From Neurospora tetraspora (lineage: Eukaryota > Ascomycota > Sordariomycetes > Sordariales > Sordariaceae), in assembly GCF_033439725.1 (NCBI RefSeq), contig NW_026944384.1, positions 1 to 64,000 of the forward strand: a DNA stretch of 64,000 nucleotides, given 5' to 3'. Below, in pieces: positions 12,422 through 23,091 of the stretch. The translations under genes were made by a program, and so were the position numbers. The notes beneath the pieces were generated by a model. It worked only from the letters and a program-made list of their open reading frames with translations. It searched no databases and was not told where the DNA came from. The first letter of the stretch is position 1, and every line of letters begins with the position of its first letter.

Positions 12422-12661
12422 ATGGTCCAACGAAAGGTACCCTTCGCTATAAAGATGCTTTTCTTCATCATCGCTATACCGATTATCAACATCGTGAGCC
12501 TGTTCCTGCTGCCTGTATTCATACACGCAATGGCCTTAATCTCCGTTTTTCAATTCTTGGACTGGCAATCGCCCCCGCCCTCTGGTTATGAGCGATGTGC
12601 ATTTTGGTTGATTCCTCTTGCCGAGAACGGGGAGAATGGTGACGAAAAACAAGAGGCATAG
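12422..12661 (+). CDS. 79-aa membrane microprotein
   Basis: An intronless ATG frame in a good context (CAAAATGG), preceded by a CT-rich leader typical of expressed genes here. A short basic start (MVQRKVPFAIK) is followed by one long or two short hydrophobic segments (MLFFIIAIPIINIVSLFLLP, then HAMALISVFQFL). The tail is hydrophilic and ends ENGENGDEKQEA. It is predicted to insert in a membrane with the acidic tail exposed. I know no family for it. It may be a lineage-specific gene. The case rests on leader composition and hydrophobicity, so it could still be a chance frame. Confidence 0.45.
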   Translation: MVQRKVPFAIKMLFFIIAIPIINIVSLFLLPVFIHAMALISVFQFLDWQSPPPSGYERCAFWLIPLAENGENGDEKQEA

Positions 12662-13438
12662 ATGATGCATGGATGAGCGAGTAGTAGTCTTTTTGGTCGT
12701 CGTCTTCACTTTGATCGTTTTTAGGCATGAGCTTGACTGACTGTTGTTGTGGACTGTTCTTCTGCCGTTGGTATTACACTTAAGGATGAATAGATGGATA
12801 CGTGCAGAGGAAAAGGAGAATGCCAAGAAGATATAGGGAAATACCGATATGTTGACTGCCAACAAGGAATTAAAACACATACAACCAAAGAATACCTCTA
12901 AACATCCAGTCCCTTTTTACCTGTACCGGGGACGGTTCCACGCCTGAACGACCAAGGGGACACCCCACGTATTCCTTGTGCTCCGTGTGCCTGGTATAGA
13001 ATGCCCTTCCCCATCTTATATCGGATCGAGATGCCCATTTCGTATCATCTGTCCCGAACCAACCATTTCTTACAACAGACTCCAAAGACTACAAATGTCT
13101 TATTTTTAGCGCCACACACGCTCATTCTCCTCCATTGTGCTTGATTTGCTCAATAACAACCCGAAAGGTCACAAAATGCTACTGCCCCGTTGTGTGGAGT
13201 TGCCTTGAGGAAGTGTGGGCATGGGGGTTATGAGGCGAATATGTGCATCGAGGACGGCGCTTCGGTAGTCCGTTGCTCTGGTGTCCTCTGTCGTGGTCGA
13301 GTGACCCTTACAAGTACTCGACGTGTGCCATCGCTCCGTCGCCAGCCAGGGGTATTAATGCAAATTGCAGATCGTCGGAGGAGGCCGCTCGCACGGTTGT
13401 CGCAAAGGCTGTTGACAAGGTCAAGCTTACTCATCGAC
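12662..13438. other. Gene-free spacer
   Basis: 3' flanks of the microprotein ORF (+) and the Spg1-like GTPase gene (-). No supported coding frame, repeat or RNA gene seen. Confidence 0.5.
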
Positions 13439-14489
13439 CTATACAGACTGATACAGGAGAAGTGGTTCGCCAACGTTGCTAATTTCGGGAATTGTGCATT
13501 TTAGATCGAAGGCTTTGGATAGCACGATCTTGAAGATCTGCGAAACAGTCAGACTCTGCACCAATTACGGCAAGCGAAGTGCGACCTACCTTTTGGACAT
13601 TGATGCTGTGACTCGTGCTGCTAAAGATCAGTGCCGCACGCATCGCCTTGGCGAATCGCCGAGCCTGGAAAAGTAATGTCAGCAAGCAGGAACTTTGCCG
13701 TATACGGACACCTCATCCTACCTGGTTGGAAATTTCTTCCTGCTCCTCCCGCGACAGGTTCACAAAGTGATCGTACTTTGTGCCTACCAGGACGGGAATG
13801 GCCGTCTTGTTGAATCCTCGCCCCTGGCGATACCACTCCTTGATGCTGTTCAACGTGCTCTTGCGGGTCAGGTCGAACATGAACAGGATGGCCACAGCAT
13901 CGTTGCACACGAGCGGCAACATATTGACGAACTCGCGTTGGCCGCCAAGATCCCAGATGCTGAAGGTAATCTCGGTGTTGCGGATGCTAATGGTCTTTTC
14001 CATGAAGTTGACGCCCAGAGTCTGGATGTAGTCCTCGTCCCAGCTCCCTTCGACGTATTTGACCATCAAACTTGTCTTGCCAATCTGCGCATCACCGACC
14101 ATGCCGACCTTGATCACGACATGATTGCGCCCGTTGGCCTGCTCGCTCGAACTCCCACCGGCGGCTGTCCTAGAGCCGTGTTCTGCGGATTGGGATGGGT
14201 TCTGGCCTCCGAGACCCGAGGGCGGTCGTGATATCGAGGCCTGTGGTGCTGGTGGTGTGGCATATCGGTCTGTGTCGAAGTTGTCGTGTTGCGAATATGA
14301 CCGTGGTGAGCTGTTGAGGTTCTGGTCGAAGTTTTGTTGATAATGGCGATCTGGGAAGCCGTTTTGGTCGGGTGTTATCTGGGGTGAATCCTCGAGGCCA
14401 CCCATGTTGTCATCTGGAATGTTGTTATGGGGAAGCTGAGCCTCCTTTGGGCTAATGGTTTGATCGTGATCCATCACCACGGTGTCCAT
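13439..14489 (-). CDS. spg1: Spg1/Tem1-type septation GTPase
   Basis: Ras-like small GTPase at the top of the septation initiation/mitotic exit network, acting at spindle pole bodies to trigger septum formation. Exons are 14489-13722, 13664-13590 and 13537-13439, giving 313 aa; introns are 57 and 52 bp. The P-loop GDAQIGKTS sits near residue 132. Switch regions include [10 protein letters not shown], the G3 motif is WDLGGQ, the G4 position reads VGTKYD and the G5 region SSTSHS. The ending [14 protein letters not shown] fits Spg1/Tem1, which lack the CAAX prenylation box of Ras. The ~120-residue N-terminal extension is Asn/Gln/Ser-rich and disordered, longer than in yeast Tem1. I chose the ATG at 14489 (MDTVVMDHD); the frame is open further upstream, but that stretch looks like leader sequence. 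Confidence 0.9.
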
Positions 14490-16464
14490 GTTGCTGTTGT
14501 TGTTATCGAGGAACTGGCCCGGGGACCCCGCGGAGAAGGGCGAGAGGTCCAGCTTGACAGTGGATGAGAGGGAGGGGTAGGCAGGGAGGCTCGGCCGTCG
14601 AGATGGGTTGTCTGTGCGGACGAGAGTAAGACAAGCCCAAAGGGGTCGGACGGGAGGGATTAAGCGATCGGTTTGTCGTCGTCCGTTTGTGGTGTGGTTG
14701 GTGTTCGGCTTAATTGCTTGCTTGTATGCTGCTCGTTTCTTGCTTGCTACCTGGAGGCAGACAGCTATGGTTCGCCTGGTCGGTCGTGGAAGATGCAACG
14801 CAATCGGGGATGGTGCAATAGTCGACAACTGCCTGGGCACCTTGTGGCTTTCACGAGGCTCTGGGGACTGCGGACTGCGGACGGCGACGAATGGATGATG
14901 GCAGCTGAGTGCGGGCGGAGTAGTGATGCTGCAGCAACAGTGGAAGATGGAAGTGGGAATGGAGATGGAATGAATCGATAGAATGAATGGAAGTGGATTC
15001 AAATGCTGCGAGATGCCATGCAAGGAGTTGGACCGGCGCGATTGATGTTGGCTTTGGCTAGAAGCTAGACACTCCCGCAAGGGCGGGACCTGGTCGTTGG
15101 TGCTTGAAGGCTGCTTTGGTGCTGCCGCTGTGCAGGGCTGGCGGCGCTGACGGGCAGCAGAGTGACGGACAGGACGATGACGGGAAATGGAGTTGCAACT
15201 TGCTAGGTACGCACGGACCAAGGGGGAGGAGCTCCAATCCGCTTCGGGTGAATCTCGTCGAATCGATCAGACGAAGACTCCACTTGAGAATCGCAGAACG
15301 TGGATCCGCTGGCTGGCTTGGCTTGGCTGGGCGCCTGTTCCTCTCACGCTGGAGTCGTTGGCGTCAAAAGATCTCAATCCTCATGTGTGCGCGCTTGCGG
15401 CTGCTCCGTTCTCCGTTTGCATGGGTGGCTCCTTTTTAATCAAACTGTGAAAATATTCAGCTGTGTTGACGACAAGCCCGAACGAGCATGTGGCGATAGG
15501 CAGTTAGTACCATGTCGAATGTTTTGGGTCTCCAATTTGGGCCAGGAGATATTGCCATGACAATCACGATAAGACGAACCCCGCGCCGAAACAACAAGTC
15601 TTTGACAGCTGAAAGGGGATTTGGCACCCGGCAATATCAAGGCAACCCTCCTCGTCTAACTCTCTCGTCTCACATTGACATGACACGGCAGTCAGATATG
15701 CAGTGGCAGAAGGGCATGGTGACACCGACCGAGGGGCTTATTCGGTTGTGTTGCACATCAACCGTTGAAGACCAGAGATAGCGATAACTCCAAGACCAAT
15801 ACGTTAACAAGACATCCACACTCGGGCCCTTGCAGCGTCTGAACCTCATCGGATGAATCAACCTATGGCAGGCTGCATGTCAGAGCAAGCCATAGCATCG
15901 TGCATCGCTCACTTGCGACTTTCCACCGTCTTTCCCGTTGCCAATTGCCCATTGCCCATTGAGCCCACCCACGCGCCGAGTGCCGTCCAATGTCCCGGGG
16001 GGTGGACAGTCAACAGTGGACACTCCATTTGCAAGTCTGCCATGTGTTGACCGGTGACGTGCTTTTGTTTTATTGATCTTCCCCAGATCCGGCCCGTTCC
16101 ACCTTGATGGCCCGGCCAGCCATGCCTCGCCATGCTTTCCTGGTGGCTTACATAATCTGGGTTGCATTCGACTGCCGAAGTACCATCGTGACTGTGACTC
16201 CCGCTGCTCGGTTCCGTGGTCTTGGCAAGCCGGGCTTGACAGCTGCTGGCCCCGAGTCTAGCCGTTTGTCGGGTGGCCGGCAGCCCGTTTTTGTCGTCAT
16301 TCGACCTCTGGCACGGATGCACCCCGGGTCCCGTCTGTGCCTTTTTCTGAACTTCTGGCCGGTGCATTGATTGAACACTAACAACTACACCACCAAGCCC
16401 AGCCGATATACACGCCCTCCGTCCACCCTAGTCCACCCCCTCCTCTCAACCACCAACCGTCACA
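14490..16464. other. Divergent promoter region of the GTPase and H-protein genes
   Basis: About 2 kb separating two divergent starts. The ~100 bp before 16465 are CT/CA-rich and leader-like. The part upstream of 14489 stays open in the GTPase frame but is compositionally simple. I see no independent gene. Confidence 0.45.
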
Positions 16465-17107
16465 ATGGCCTCAATTGCTCGCTGCCTCAGGATTGCTCGT
16501 CCTTCCGTCGTCTCTGCTTTCGCCCAGAGCTCCGTCCGCATTGCGCGCCCCTTCTCCGTTACTGCCAACAGTGAGCTACCCGTTCCCGTCTCCATCAGCC
16601 GATGCGCTTCCCGATAGCGGAGTCTCTCATTTGCGCCATGATTCACACAACACATGCGCGCGCAATCGCAACAACATGCTAACCAGCACAACCACAACAA
16701 CAGATGAGCTAAGGAAGTACACCCGCGAGCACGAGTGGATCGAGCTCTCCGACGACAAGAAGACCGGTTACGTCGGCATCAGCAGCTACGCCGCCAAGGC
16801 CCTCGGCGACGTCGTCTTCGTCGAGCTCCCCGAGGAGGGCAAGGAGGTCCAGGCCGGCGATGCCCTTGGCGCCGTCGAGTCCGTCAAGTCTGCTGCCGAC
16901 ATCAACGCTCCCATCAGCTGCAAGGTCATCGCCTCTAACTTAACCCTCGAGGAGAGCCCCTCCACGATCAACAAGGTTCCCGAGGACCACTCTGCCAGCG
17001 GCGGTTGGGTCGCTAAGGTTCAGGTTAGCGAGGAGGGCATCAAGGATCTCGAGAAGCTCATGGACGAGGAGGCCTACAAGGAGTTCACTGCCGCCGAGGA
17101 CCACTAA
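16465..17107 (+). CDS. Glycine cleavage system H protein, mitochondrial
   Basis: Lipoyl-carrying H protein that shuttles the aminomethyl group from glycine between the P, T and L proteins in the mitochondrial matrix. Exons are 16465-16570 and 16704-17107 (intron GTGAGC...CAG, 133 bp), giving 169 aa. Residues 1-35 are an Arg/Ser/Ala-rich mitochondrial targeting sequence (MASIARCLRIARPSVVSAF). The mature part begins ELRKYTREHEW, the usual H-protein opening. The lipoylation site lies in GAVESVKSAADI, at Lys 97. GYVGISSYAAKALGDVVFVE and WVAKVQVS are also family blocks. Length and motifs are complete. Strong C-ending codon bias suggests good expression. Confidence 0.95.
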
Positions 17108-17552
17108 ACAATTCTTTACTACGCAAGAGATAACAAAACAGGGGGCGCTTGACGGAAAAAGATTAATGATGCTTGGTGTATATTTGGCTATTTATGACGG
17201 AACCCGGGGAAATGGTTACGGGGATCAACTCAATTTCGGACAGTTCAACCTGCTTTTAGACAACATGGGGGGGCCTAAGAAGTACGCCCAAAGAAGTACT
17301 TGTATCATCGGAAGGCGAAGGGCGGTGTTTGGTAGTTTATGCATACATCGAATTGGAGTTCATCGGACAAGCATGCATGAAACAGAACCCATCGAAGTGT
17401 CATACCGGAATATGTGCATGCATGGATAACATCGAGCAGATCGTAGATTCCCGGGGTTGCGCCTCGCATACCTCTAGCTTTTGGTTCGCCCGCAAAAACA
17501 TCGCGCCAACTTTTCGTCCCTCTTTATCGTACAAAAACATCAGAGAACGGAC
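17108..17552. other. Spacer between convergent gene ends
   Basis: 3' untranslated flanks of the H-protein gene (+) and the hydroxymethylbilane synthase gene (-). No coding frame or repeat of note. Confidence 0.5.
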
Positions 17553-18566
17553 TCAGAGATCGCCAACCTTGAGCGCACCACCCGAGGCACGACCCTGGTT
17601 GACAAAGTCCAAGATCTTCTGCGCGCCCCTCTTCGCCAGGTCCTCCGCCAGCTTCTTACCCATCTCTTCGGCCTCCTCAATCGTCTTGATCACCTCCACG
17701 CTCTGCCCATCCACACTCTCCTTTCCATCCAAGCTCACCACCGTCACCTTAAGCTGCAACTGATCCTCACCCACCCACTTCGTCTCAACACCAATCGGCA
17801 CACTGCACCCGCCCTCCAAGCTCCTCATGACCGCGCGCTCCGCAAACGTCGCCAGCATGGTCTTCTCATGACACAACGGCTTAATAATCTCCAGCGTCTT
17901 CTCGTCGCCCTCCCTGATCTCCATCGCCAGCGCGCCCTGTCCAACCGCATGCAACATGCCTCCACCCTCCGTCGTCGAATCCAACCACTGCGCAATGCGC
18001 TCATCGTACCCCATCCTCAACAAACCCGCCGCGGCGAGAATGGTGCAATCGTAATCCTCCTCGTCGCACTTCCTCATTCTCGTCTCGATGTTGCCTCGCA
18101 CATCCTTAAACACCAACCCGGGGTACCGTCTGCGCAGTTGCGCCGCGCGGCGCACGGAGCTGGTTCCCACGATGGCGCCCTCGGGCAGGTCAGACAGGGT
18201 CTTGTACTTGCCCTGCTCCGCCCACTTCTTCTTCATGACCACCACATCCCTTGGGTCCTCGCGCTCCGTCACAACGCCAATCTTGCCGCCCTCGGGGAGA
18301 GTAGTGGGGACGTCCTTGAGGCAGTGCACGATGAAGTCGACTTCGTTGTTGAATAACTTGGCTTCGAGTTCGTTGGTCCAGAGGCCCTTGCCGAGGGAGG
18401 GGAGGGAAGCGGTTTGGTTCTTGTCGCCGAGGGTGGCGAGGGCGTGCACTTGGAAGTGGACGTTGGGGTGGTGAGGCTGGAGGGCGGCGATGACGAGGTC
18501 GACTTGTCGGAGGGCGAGGGCGGAGCGGCGGGTGCCGATGTGGACTGTTTGTTTTTGTTCGGACAT
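17553..18566 (-). CDS. Hydroxymethylbilane synthase (porphobilinogen deaminase)
   Basis: Third enzyme of heme biosynthesis; it joins four porphobilinogens into the linear tetrapyrrole hydroxymethylbilane in the cytosol. A single exon encodes 337 aa, the usual size. The start at 18566 gives MSEQKQTVHIGTRRSALALR, and IGTRRSALAL is the conserved N-terminal block. Further signature blocks are THE LGDKN/GLWTNELE region, HCLKDVP (81-87), GTSSVRRAAQLRRRYP and VRGNIETRMRKCDEED. GQGALAMEIR and EGGCSVPIGV follow, with Cys 254 as the predicted dipyrromethane-cofactor attachment residue. The catalytic Asp region is present around LGDKNQT. The HCLKDVP motif has Cys where many orthologues have Ser. The frame continues upstream of 18566, but that sequence looks like leader. 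Confidence 0.96.
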   Translation of the reverse strand: MSEQKQTVHIGTRRSALALRQVDLVIAALQPHHPNVHFQVHALATLGDKNQTASLPSLGKGLWTNELEAKLFNNEVDFIVHCLKDVPTTLPEGGKIGVVTEREDPRDVVVMKKKWAEQGKYKTLSDLPEGAIVGTSSVRRAAQLRRRYPGLVFKDVRGNIETRMRKCDEEDYDCTILAAAGLLRMGYDERIAQWLDSTTEGGGMLHAVGQGALAMEIREGDEKTLEIIKPLCHEKTMLATFAERAVMRSLEGGCSVPIGVETKWVGEDQLQLKVTVVSLDGKESVDGQSVEVIKTIEEAEEMGKKLAEDLAKRGAQKILDFVNQGRASGGALKVGDL

Positions 18567-19457
18567 TTTGGCTATGGTTGTGGTGGTGTGGTTGAGTGTG
18601 TTTGAGTGTATGTGTGAATGTGTTGGTGAGGAGTGACAGATGGTGTTGCGAAGGTGAGTATCGCGAATGGTCGCAAGACGGTTCTGCTGCCTTAGCTTTT
18701 GTGAAAGTTGTTTGTTGGAAGAAAACGGATTCTGGGAAATCCTGCGGTTTCGATAACTCAAAACGTCCTTTCTTGAATGAGTCGAGTCAGCTGTGAAAGT
18801 CTGGGGAAGGAAGCCGTCTCAGGAATTGTAACAGAGGGGCAACTTCGCAATCTGGAGCCGGGGACAGCGGGGACCACCCCGCCGCCAAGACCTCGGACAG
18901 GGGAAAGTTCAGATGTCGCGGGCGGACCCACTTTGTGAGACGGAGCCGGCGGGGTCGGGTCCGCTGCCTCCGGCACCGATACAGAACAAGGCTTCTCCGC
19001 CCTCACTGCCGGGCGGCATCGGTTGGCACGAGCCACACCCCGACCGGTCGAGAGGGTAGGTCAGAAACTGGAGGGTAGGTGAGCAAAATCGCGAAACAGA
19101 GCATTCCGCGCACAACGCCGGCCATTCTGTGCCCGTGTTCACGACACATGGGTCACTTCCACCCGACCCACCTCACAATTACTACCAACCCGTCAACTAG
19201 AGAAATACCGATTACTCGAATTTTAGGTATCTGATGCTAATGATTAAGACTAATGATTAAAGCTTTTGTTTGCAGGTATCCGTTTGTTTTCCAACCGACC
19301 CATCTCGGCCATCAATCCCGTTATTATCCTAGGTCATGCTCAATTCTGTTGCCGGGCGTTCTCACCCCAAGTTCTTTTGCCAGCTCCCTGCGGCTTCGAA
19401 GCTCAACACCGCCAAACCTCCAATTGCTGTTTTTCACTCCGTCAGACAACCACCAGC
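18567..19457. other. Gene-free spacer upstream of the heme gene
   Basis: Promoter side of the hydroxymethylbilane synthase gene and the 3' side of the PLAC8-family locus. The first ~60 bp are GT-rich (CA-rich on the transcribed strand). No supported gene. Confidence 0.5.
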
Positions 19458-20267
19458 TCACGACTTATTCCCACTCCTCCGCTCCGCACCCTTCCGATCT
19501 CTCTCCAAAAAGTGTTCCAGCAATTGATGCGCCCTCATGCCAATGCTGATACTGGACGCGCTCAACGCCGGACTAGCAGCAGCCGGTCTCTTGGGCGAAG
19601 GACTCCTCGGTTCCGGACTCTTTGCCATTGGACTTACCGGCTCGGTCCCGGTTGGCACCCTCACATCAGCCCTCACATCAGCCGCCGGGAGATCACGAGA
19701 CGGCACTCTGGCATCCGCTGTCAAATCATGAACATTTTCTCCTGAATGCTTCGGCGTTCCAACGCGACTGTCGTGGCGAAGGGAATGCGGTCTTCCACCT
19801 GCTAGACCCAACCTTGAGCCCAGACCCGGACTCGCAATCCTGGCGTCAGCGGCCAGGTTGTGGTTCTCGCGACCCGGGTTGGGACTGGGCGTGGCGATTT
19901 GCCAGTCTTCAAGGAGATCATGCGGTCGCACCAAAGCTGGAGGAGTTGCGACGCGCTGGTCGAGATGAATCCCATGTTTGAACGGGCTCCCCGTCCTGAG
20001 AATCCTAAGGTGCTTGTCCTCGGCAATTTTGTGGTCGCAGAATGAGGTCGGTTTGGGCGAATTGATGCGGGGATCTGACTCGATGGGGTGGTCTCTGACC
20101 CTGGCGGCGGCTAGAGCAACCTTGGGATCCATATGCAGACCATGGGCTTCTGGTTGATCCGGCAAGGGGACAACGGTATCGGCGCCGATATCGTGAGCTC
20201 CTCCCTGAGGAGGTACTCCGACGACTGTATCGGTGCCCAGATCATGAGGTTGCGAACGAGCGACGTC
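19458..20267 (-). other. In-frame coding continuation of the PLAC8 gene beyond a TAG
   Basis: This stretch is in exactly the same frame as the PLAC8-family exon 2 that ends at TAG 20270-20268, and it is open for 269 codons. It continues the same degenerate repeat of about 18 residues, built on H-D-L-x2-D-x2-V/I with downstream Pro. Visible copies include PHDLGTDTVVGVPP, AHDIGADTVVPLP, KHGIHLDQRVATPP, PHDLLEDWQIATPS, NHNLAADARIASPG and VHDLTADARVPS. After the repeats come a Pro/Ser-rich linker and a well-formed C-terminal helix (GMRAHQLLEHFLERD). No GT-AG pair that would skip the TAG and keep frame was evident. It is either translated by a stop-loss mechanism, a remnant after a recent nonsense mutation, or part of a different transcript. 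Confidence 0.7.
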
Positions 20268-20284
20268 CTACGCTAATTGCTCGT
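20256..20284 (-). promoter_or_regulatory. Hairpin with the in-frame TAG in its loop
   Basis: Six-base perfect inverted arms (ACGAGC at 20256-20261 and GCTCGT at 20279-20284) enclose a 17-base loop. The TAG codon (20270-20268, minus strand) lies in the loop. With one bulged base the stem extends by two more pairs. In fungi, sexual-stage A-to-I editing is reported to favour A preceded by U, often in hairpin loops. Regulatory use is inference. Confidence 0.45.
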
Positions 20285-21835
20285 CGATGTTGAGGTGGTG
20301 GCGGGTATCTCTAGGAGGGAGGGTCTCGAGTTGAGGGTCTTGGGCGATGTCATGATGAGGATGATTACCGACTCGCGCTTCGTCCACCCGGTCCTGGATC
20401 GTTTCTGGAATCGAAGCCTCCGCCTGCTCAATGGTGAACACCTTGGGTGACTGGTTCGCCACGTCACGAAGGGCGGGAAGCTGTTCAAGAGCGGGTGGCT
20501 TCATATTTGGTGTATCGGAGTGTGAAGATGAAGGGAATGCGCCAGGGAGTTGGGGAAGCTGAGTAGGAACTTTAGGGGAGCCTGCGGGAACGGTTGCGGG
20601 TGGCATAGCTGGAGTGTCGAATGCGCCAGGCAGTTGCGGAAGGCGTGGGGGAGCATTGAGTGAACTGCTTGGGGCAGCGTCTGGAATATTGGAGAACATC
20701 ACGTCGGCGGAGGGCGCCTCGAAGTCCTCGGAGAAGCGGGACTTGCGGACCGGAGTGCGGGGCTTTCCGGTGTTGGGTGCTTTTCGAGAGAGTTCAGGGG
20801 ATGGTACGCGCGCTTCTATCACTGGAAATTGTGCAGGTGCAGATCTGTCGTGGTCGCGCGTGGGGACCGGCGCCTGGATAGGGGCGTTACTGGTGGTGAC
20901 GTGCATGACAGGCGGACTTGTCGTTCTCTGGAAGGTATTCATTGCTGGGCCCAAGATGGTGCTCTTCTTCCTTTCTTCCGCAGCTTGGCTGTCTCCTTCA
21001 TCGATAGGAGTCAGAGTTCCCTCTCTGCTGCGTCGTTGGTTGACATTCGAAGGGCCAGCCTCGGTCCTAGTGCTGATGGGAGACTGAGAGACATGGCCGA
21101 CTTCAGTAGGGTACGACGCAGCCACATTGGGTGCATTTCCCTGCCCTGGTTCGTGGAAGCGTACTTCTCGCAGAGCGGGTTGTCCGTCCGGCGGCGATGA
21201 GGTTTCCGGAGACGTGATTGGCTTCAAAATGCCTCTTGGAGTAGTCATCCGCGGCTCCGACTTGTAGCCATCAGGCTTAATGGCAAAGATGGGCTGGTAG
21301 TCCTCGCCAAGAGGCCTCGGAGGTGGGAGATCGGCCTCTTGTTTCATGCTCTCACGCTGGCGGATCTCGAGGTCATTCCGAATCAAGGAACATGGCTGGC
21401 AGAGAATCCCTGTCGTTATGTCGTCTCCTGCTGTGCCCTTGATGCCGTACTTTTGACGGATCCTGGTCGTCTCTCTGCCGGTGTAGATGCCGCTGCCGAT
21501 ATCTTGTTATTGTTAACCAACGGTCACAGGTCGAGCGCGGGAAAAGAAGAGGGAGTGCAAGACGTACAGAAACCCCCAGTGCACAGCCCGAAAAACTTCC
21601 AACACGTGGGATTGAAGTCTTTGTAATCGGTGAGATCGAGAGGATCGTGGCCCTGTCTAATCAAGTTCAATCGATAGCGGGTGCGGCCGAACATATCACA
21701 GGGAAGGAAACATGCTCGGGGACAGTCCATATCGTCGCCGGCGTCATAGAGACTGATTTTCCAGTCATTTTCTGGGATTTCCGGCAGCCTGGAGGATGTA
21801 CTTTCTGTTTTGGTCGACATCTCTCGGTCCGCCAT
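20268..21835 (-). CDS. PLAC8-family cysteine-rich protein with repeat-bearing tail
   Basis: Exons are 21835-21568 and 21502-20268 with a 65-bp intron, giving 500 aa to the TAG. The N-terminal ~140 residues form the PLAC8 domain: an aromatic opening (WKISLYDAGDDMDCPRACFL), a Cys-rich core (CDMFGRTRYRL, FNPTCWKFFGLCTGGF) and, after the intron, YTGRETTRIRQKYGI and GILCQPCSLIRNDLEIRQRE. CQPCSLIRNDLEI matches the family's C-x2-C-[AS]-L-x(n)-R-E-hydrophobic ending. Fungal PLAC8 proteins are linked to membrane-associated or metal-related roles, but the function here is unknown. The rest is a Pro/Ser-rich disordered tail with repeats such as LPQLPGAFDTPAMPP and LPQLPGAFPSSS. Near the end the ~18-residue H-D-I repeat begins and is cut by the TAG. 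See the continuation entry. Confidence 0.8.
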
Positions 21836-22357
21836 TGCGAGTGTGGACGATGATGGGGGAAACGACTGGATGTGCGGAAAATAATGATGCTAGTTTTGTG
21901 AAGGGATTATGCTGGGATGATGGCCGAGGGCAAATGAGTGGCTGGGATGAACTGGAGAAGTGTTCCGCGAAGGAAGATGGCGGTTTTACAGGGCGAGGTG
22001 AAACTGAAGTCTGCTAAGTTCCTATTTCAAGCACGCACGCTTTGTTTGCTTGCCATGTGGTCTTTCCTCGTACTTGGTGTTTTGGTTCGTGAGAGTAGGT
22101 GTCGGCATCGAGCTGTGCCTGCTTCGACTCCGCGACATGCCGAACTCTCCTTCAGGTTCAAATGGCATTGCGTCATCGAAGCTTGTCCAGGATATGCTCA
22201 GTAAGTAACAACCGTGATGTGTTTTTGATTGATCGCGGTCGCCAGAATAACAGAATAAATTTGACAATTATAACATACACACTCACTCATTCCTTCTTGC
22301 ACAAGGGCAAATCATGCTTCCCCTCGTCCACGCCCAGATAGCTCAACATGCTCCACT
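21836..22357. other. Promoter side of the PLAC8-family gene
   Basis: Spacer upstream of the PLAC8-family gene (-) and downstream of the mitochondrial-protein gene (-). No independent gene seen. Confidence 0.45.
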
Positions 22358-23091
22358 TCATTCCCTGCCGATGGCCTTTTCGGTCGAGCTGGCACCGGGT
22401 AGTGAATCGGGTAGGCCGGACTTGCTGCTTTTAGAATCTTTTGGCTCCGACGACGACTCTGCCGATGGTGCAGCGGGCTTACTTGGTCCTGCGTCAGATG
22501 AACCTTCCGAGACGGTTCCCATGTCCCCGGCCGACTGCAAGATGGCCATACCAGTCAGCATGAGTTCTCATCACTTACAAGCGATTGGCTTTGGGTTCAC
22601 TCACCTCGTCATCCTTCAACCTGTCCCTTTGATTTGACTGCTTGGGGCTGCTTTCATCATCCGTCTTGAACTCCGTGTTCTTATTGTCCGAACTGGTCTC
22701 TTTCAGCTTCTCCTTGTCGTCTGTTTGGTTCCCGCTTGCCTGTTCTTCTTTGTGTTCGTCGTGGCTCTTGTATCCTTCGTGTTCCTTTCCGTGACCGACA
22801 GATTTCTTCTTTGCTGATCCGTTTGTCACTAGGTAGAAGCCGATAGGGAGAGAGATTCCGAGGGAGGTGAGCAGCCTAGGGAATTGTTAGCTGCGTGCGT
22901 ACTACTCATGGTCATGTTGACACTAGGAGACAGAGAAGAAAAACATACCATGTACGGTCGCTTGCCTTGTGAACATTGCCCAAAGTTGCGTATCCTCTTT
23001 GGCCAACGGAGCGTGTCAAAGCCAGTTGGTTGCCCATGGGCTGGCGGACTGCTGATCGCAGGATGGAAGCTCCGGTTCTTGAGGCTAGCAT
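22358..23091 (-). CDS. Small mitochondrial single-pass membrane protein
   Basis: Exons are 23091-22949, 22875-22605 and 22534-22358 (introns 73 and 70 bp, GTATGT/TAG and GTGAGT/CAG), giving 196 aa. The N-terminus is a textbook mitochondrial presequence with Arg/Ser/Ala spacing (MLASRTGASILRSAVRQPMG) and a likely cleavage region near GQRGYATLG. One hydrophobic segment follows at about residues 48-65 (WLLTSLGISLPIGFYLVT). The remaining 130 residues are highly charged and disordered, first Lys/Glu/His-rich (GKEHEGYKSHDEHKEEQ), then Ser/Pro-rich. This suggests an inner-membrane protein with a soluble tail. I do not recognise a named family. The splice junction rebuilding ASDRTW-LLTSLG supports the model. 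Confidence 0.7.

Noticed and set aside
14490-15221. N-terminal extension of the Spg1-like GTPase to a start near 15221
   Set aside because: The added 244 residues are low-complexity and leader-like, and the frame's upstream start is not needed; the ATG at 14489 is followed by normal coding sequence.
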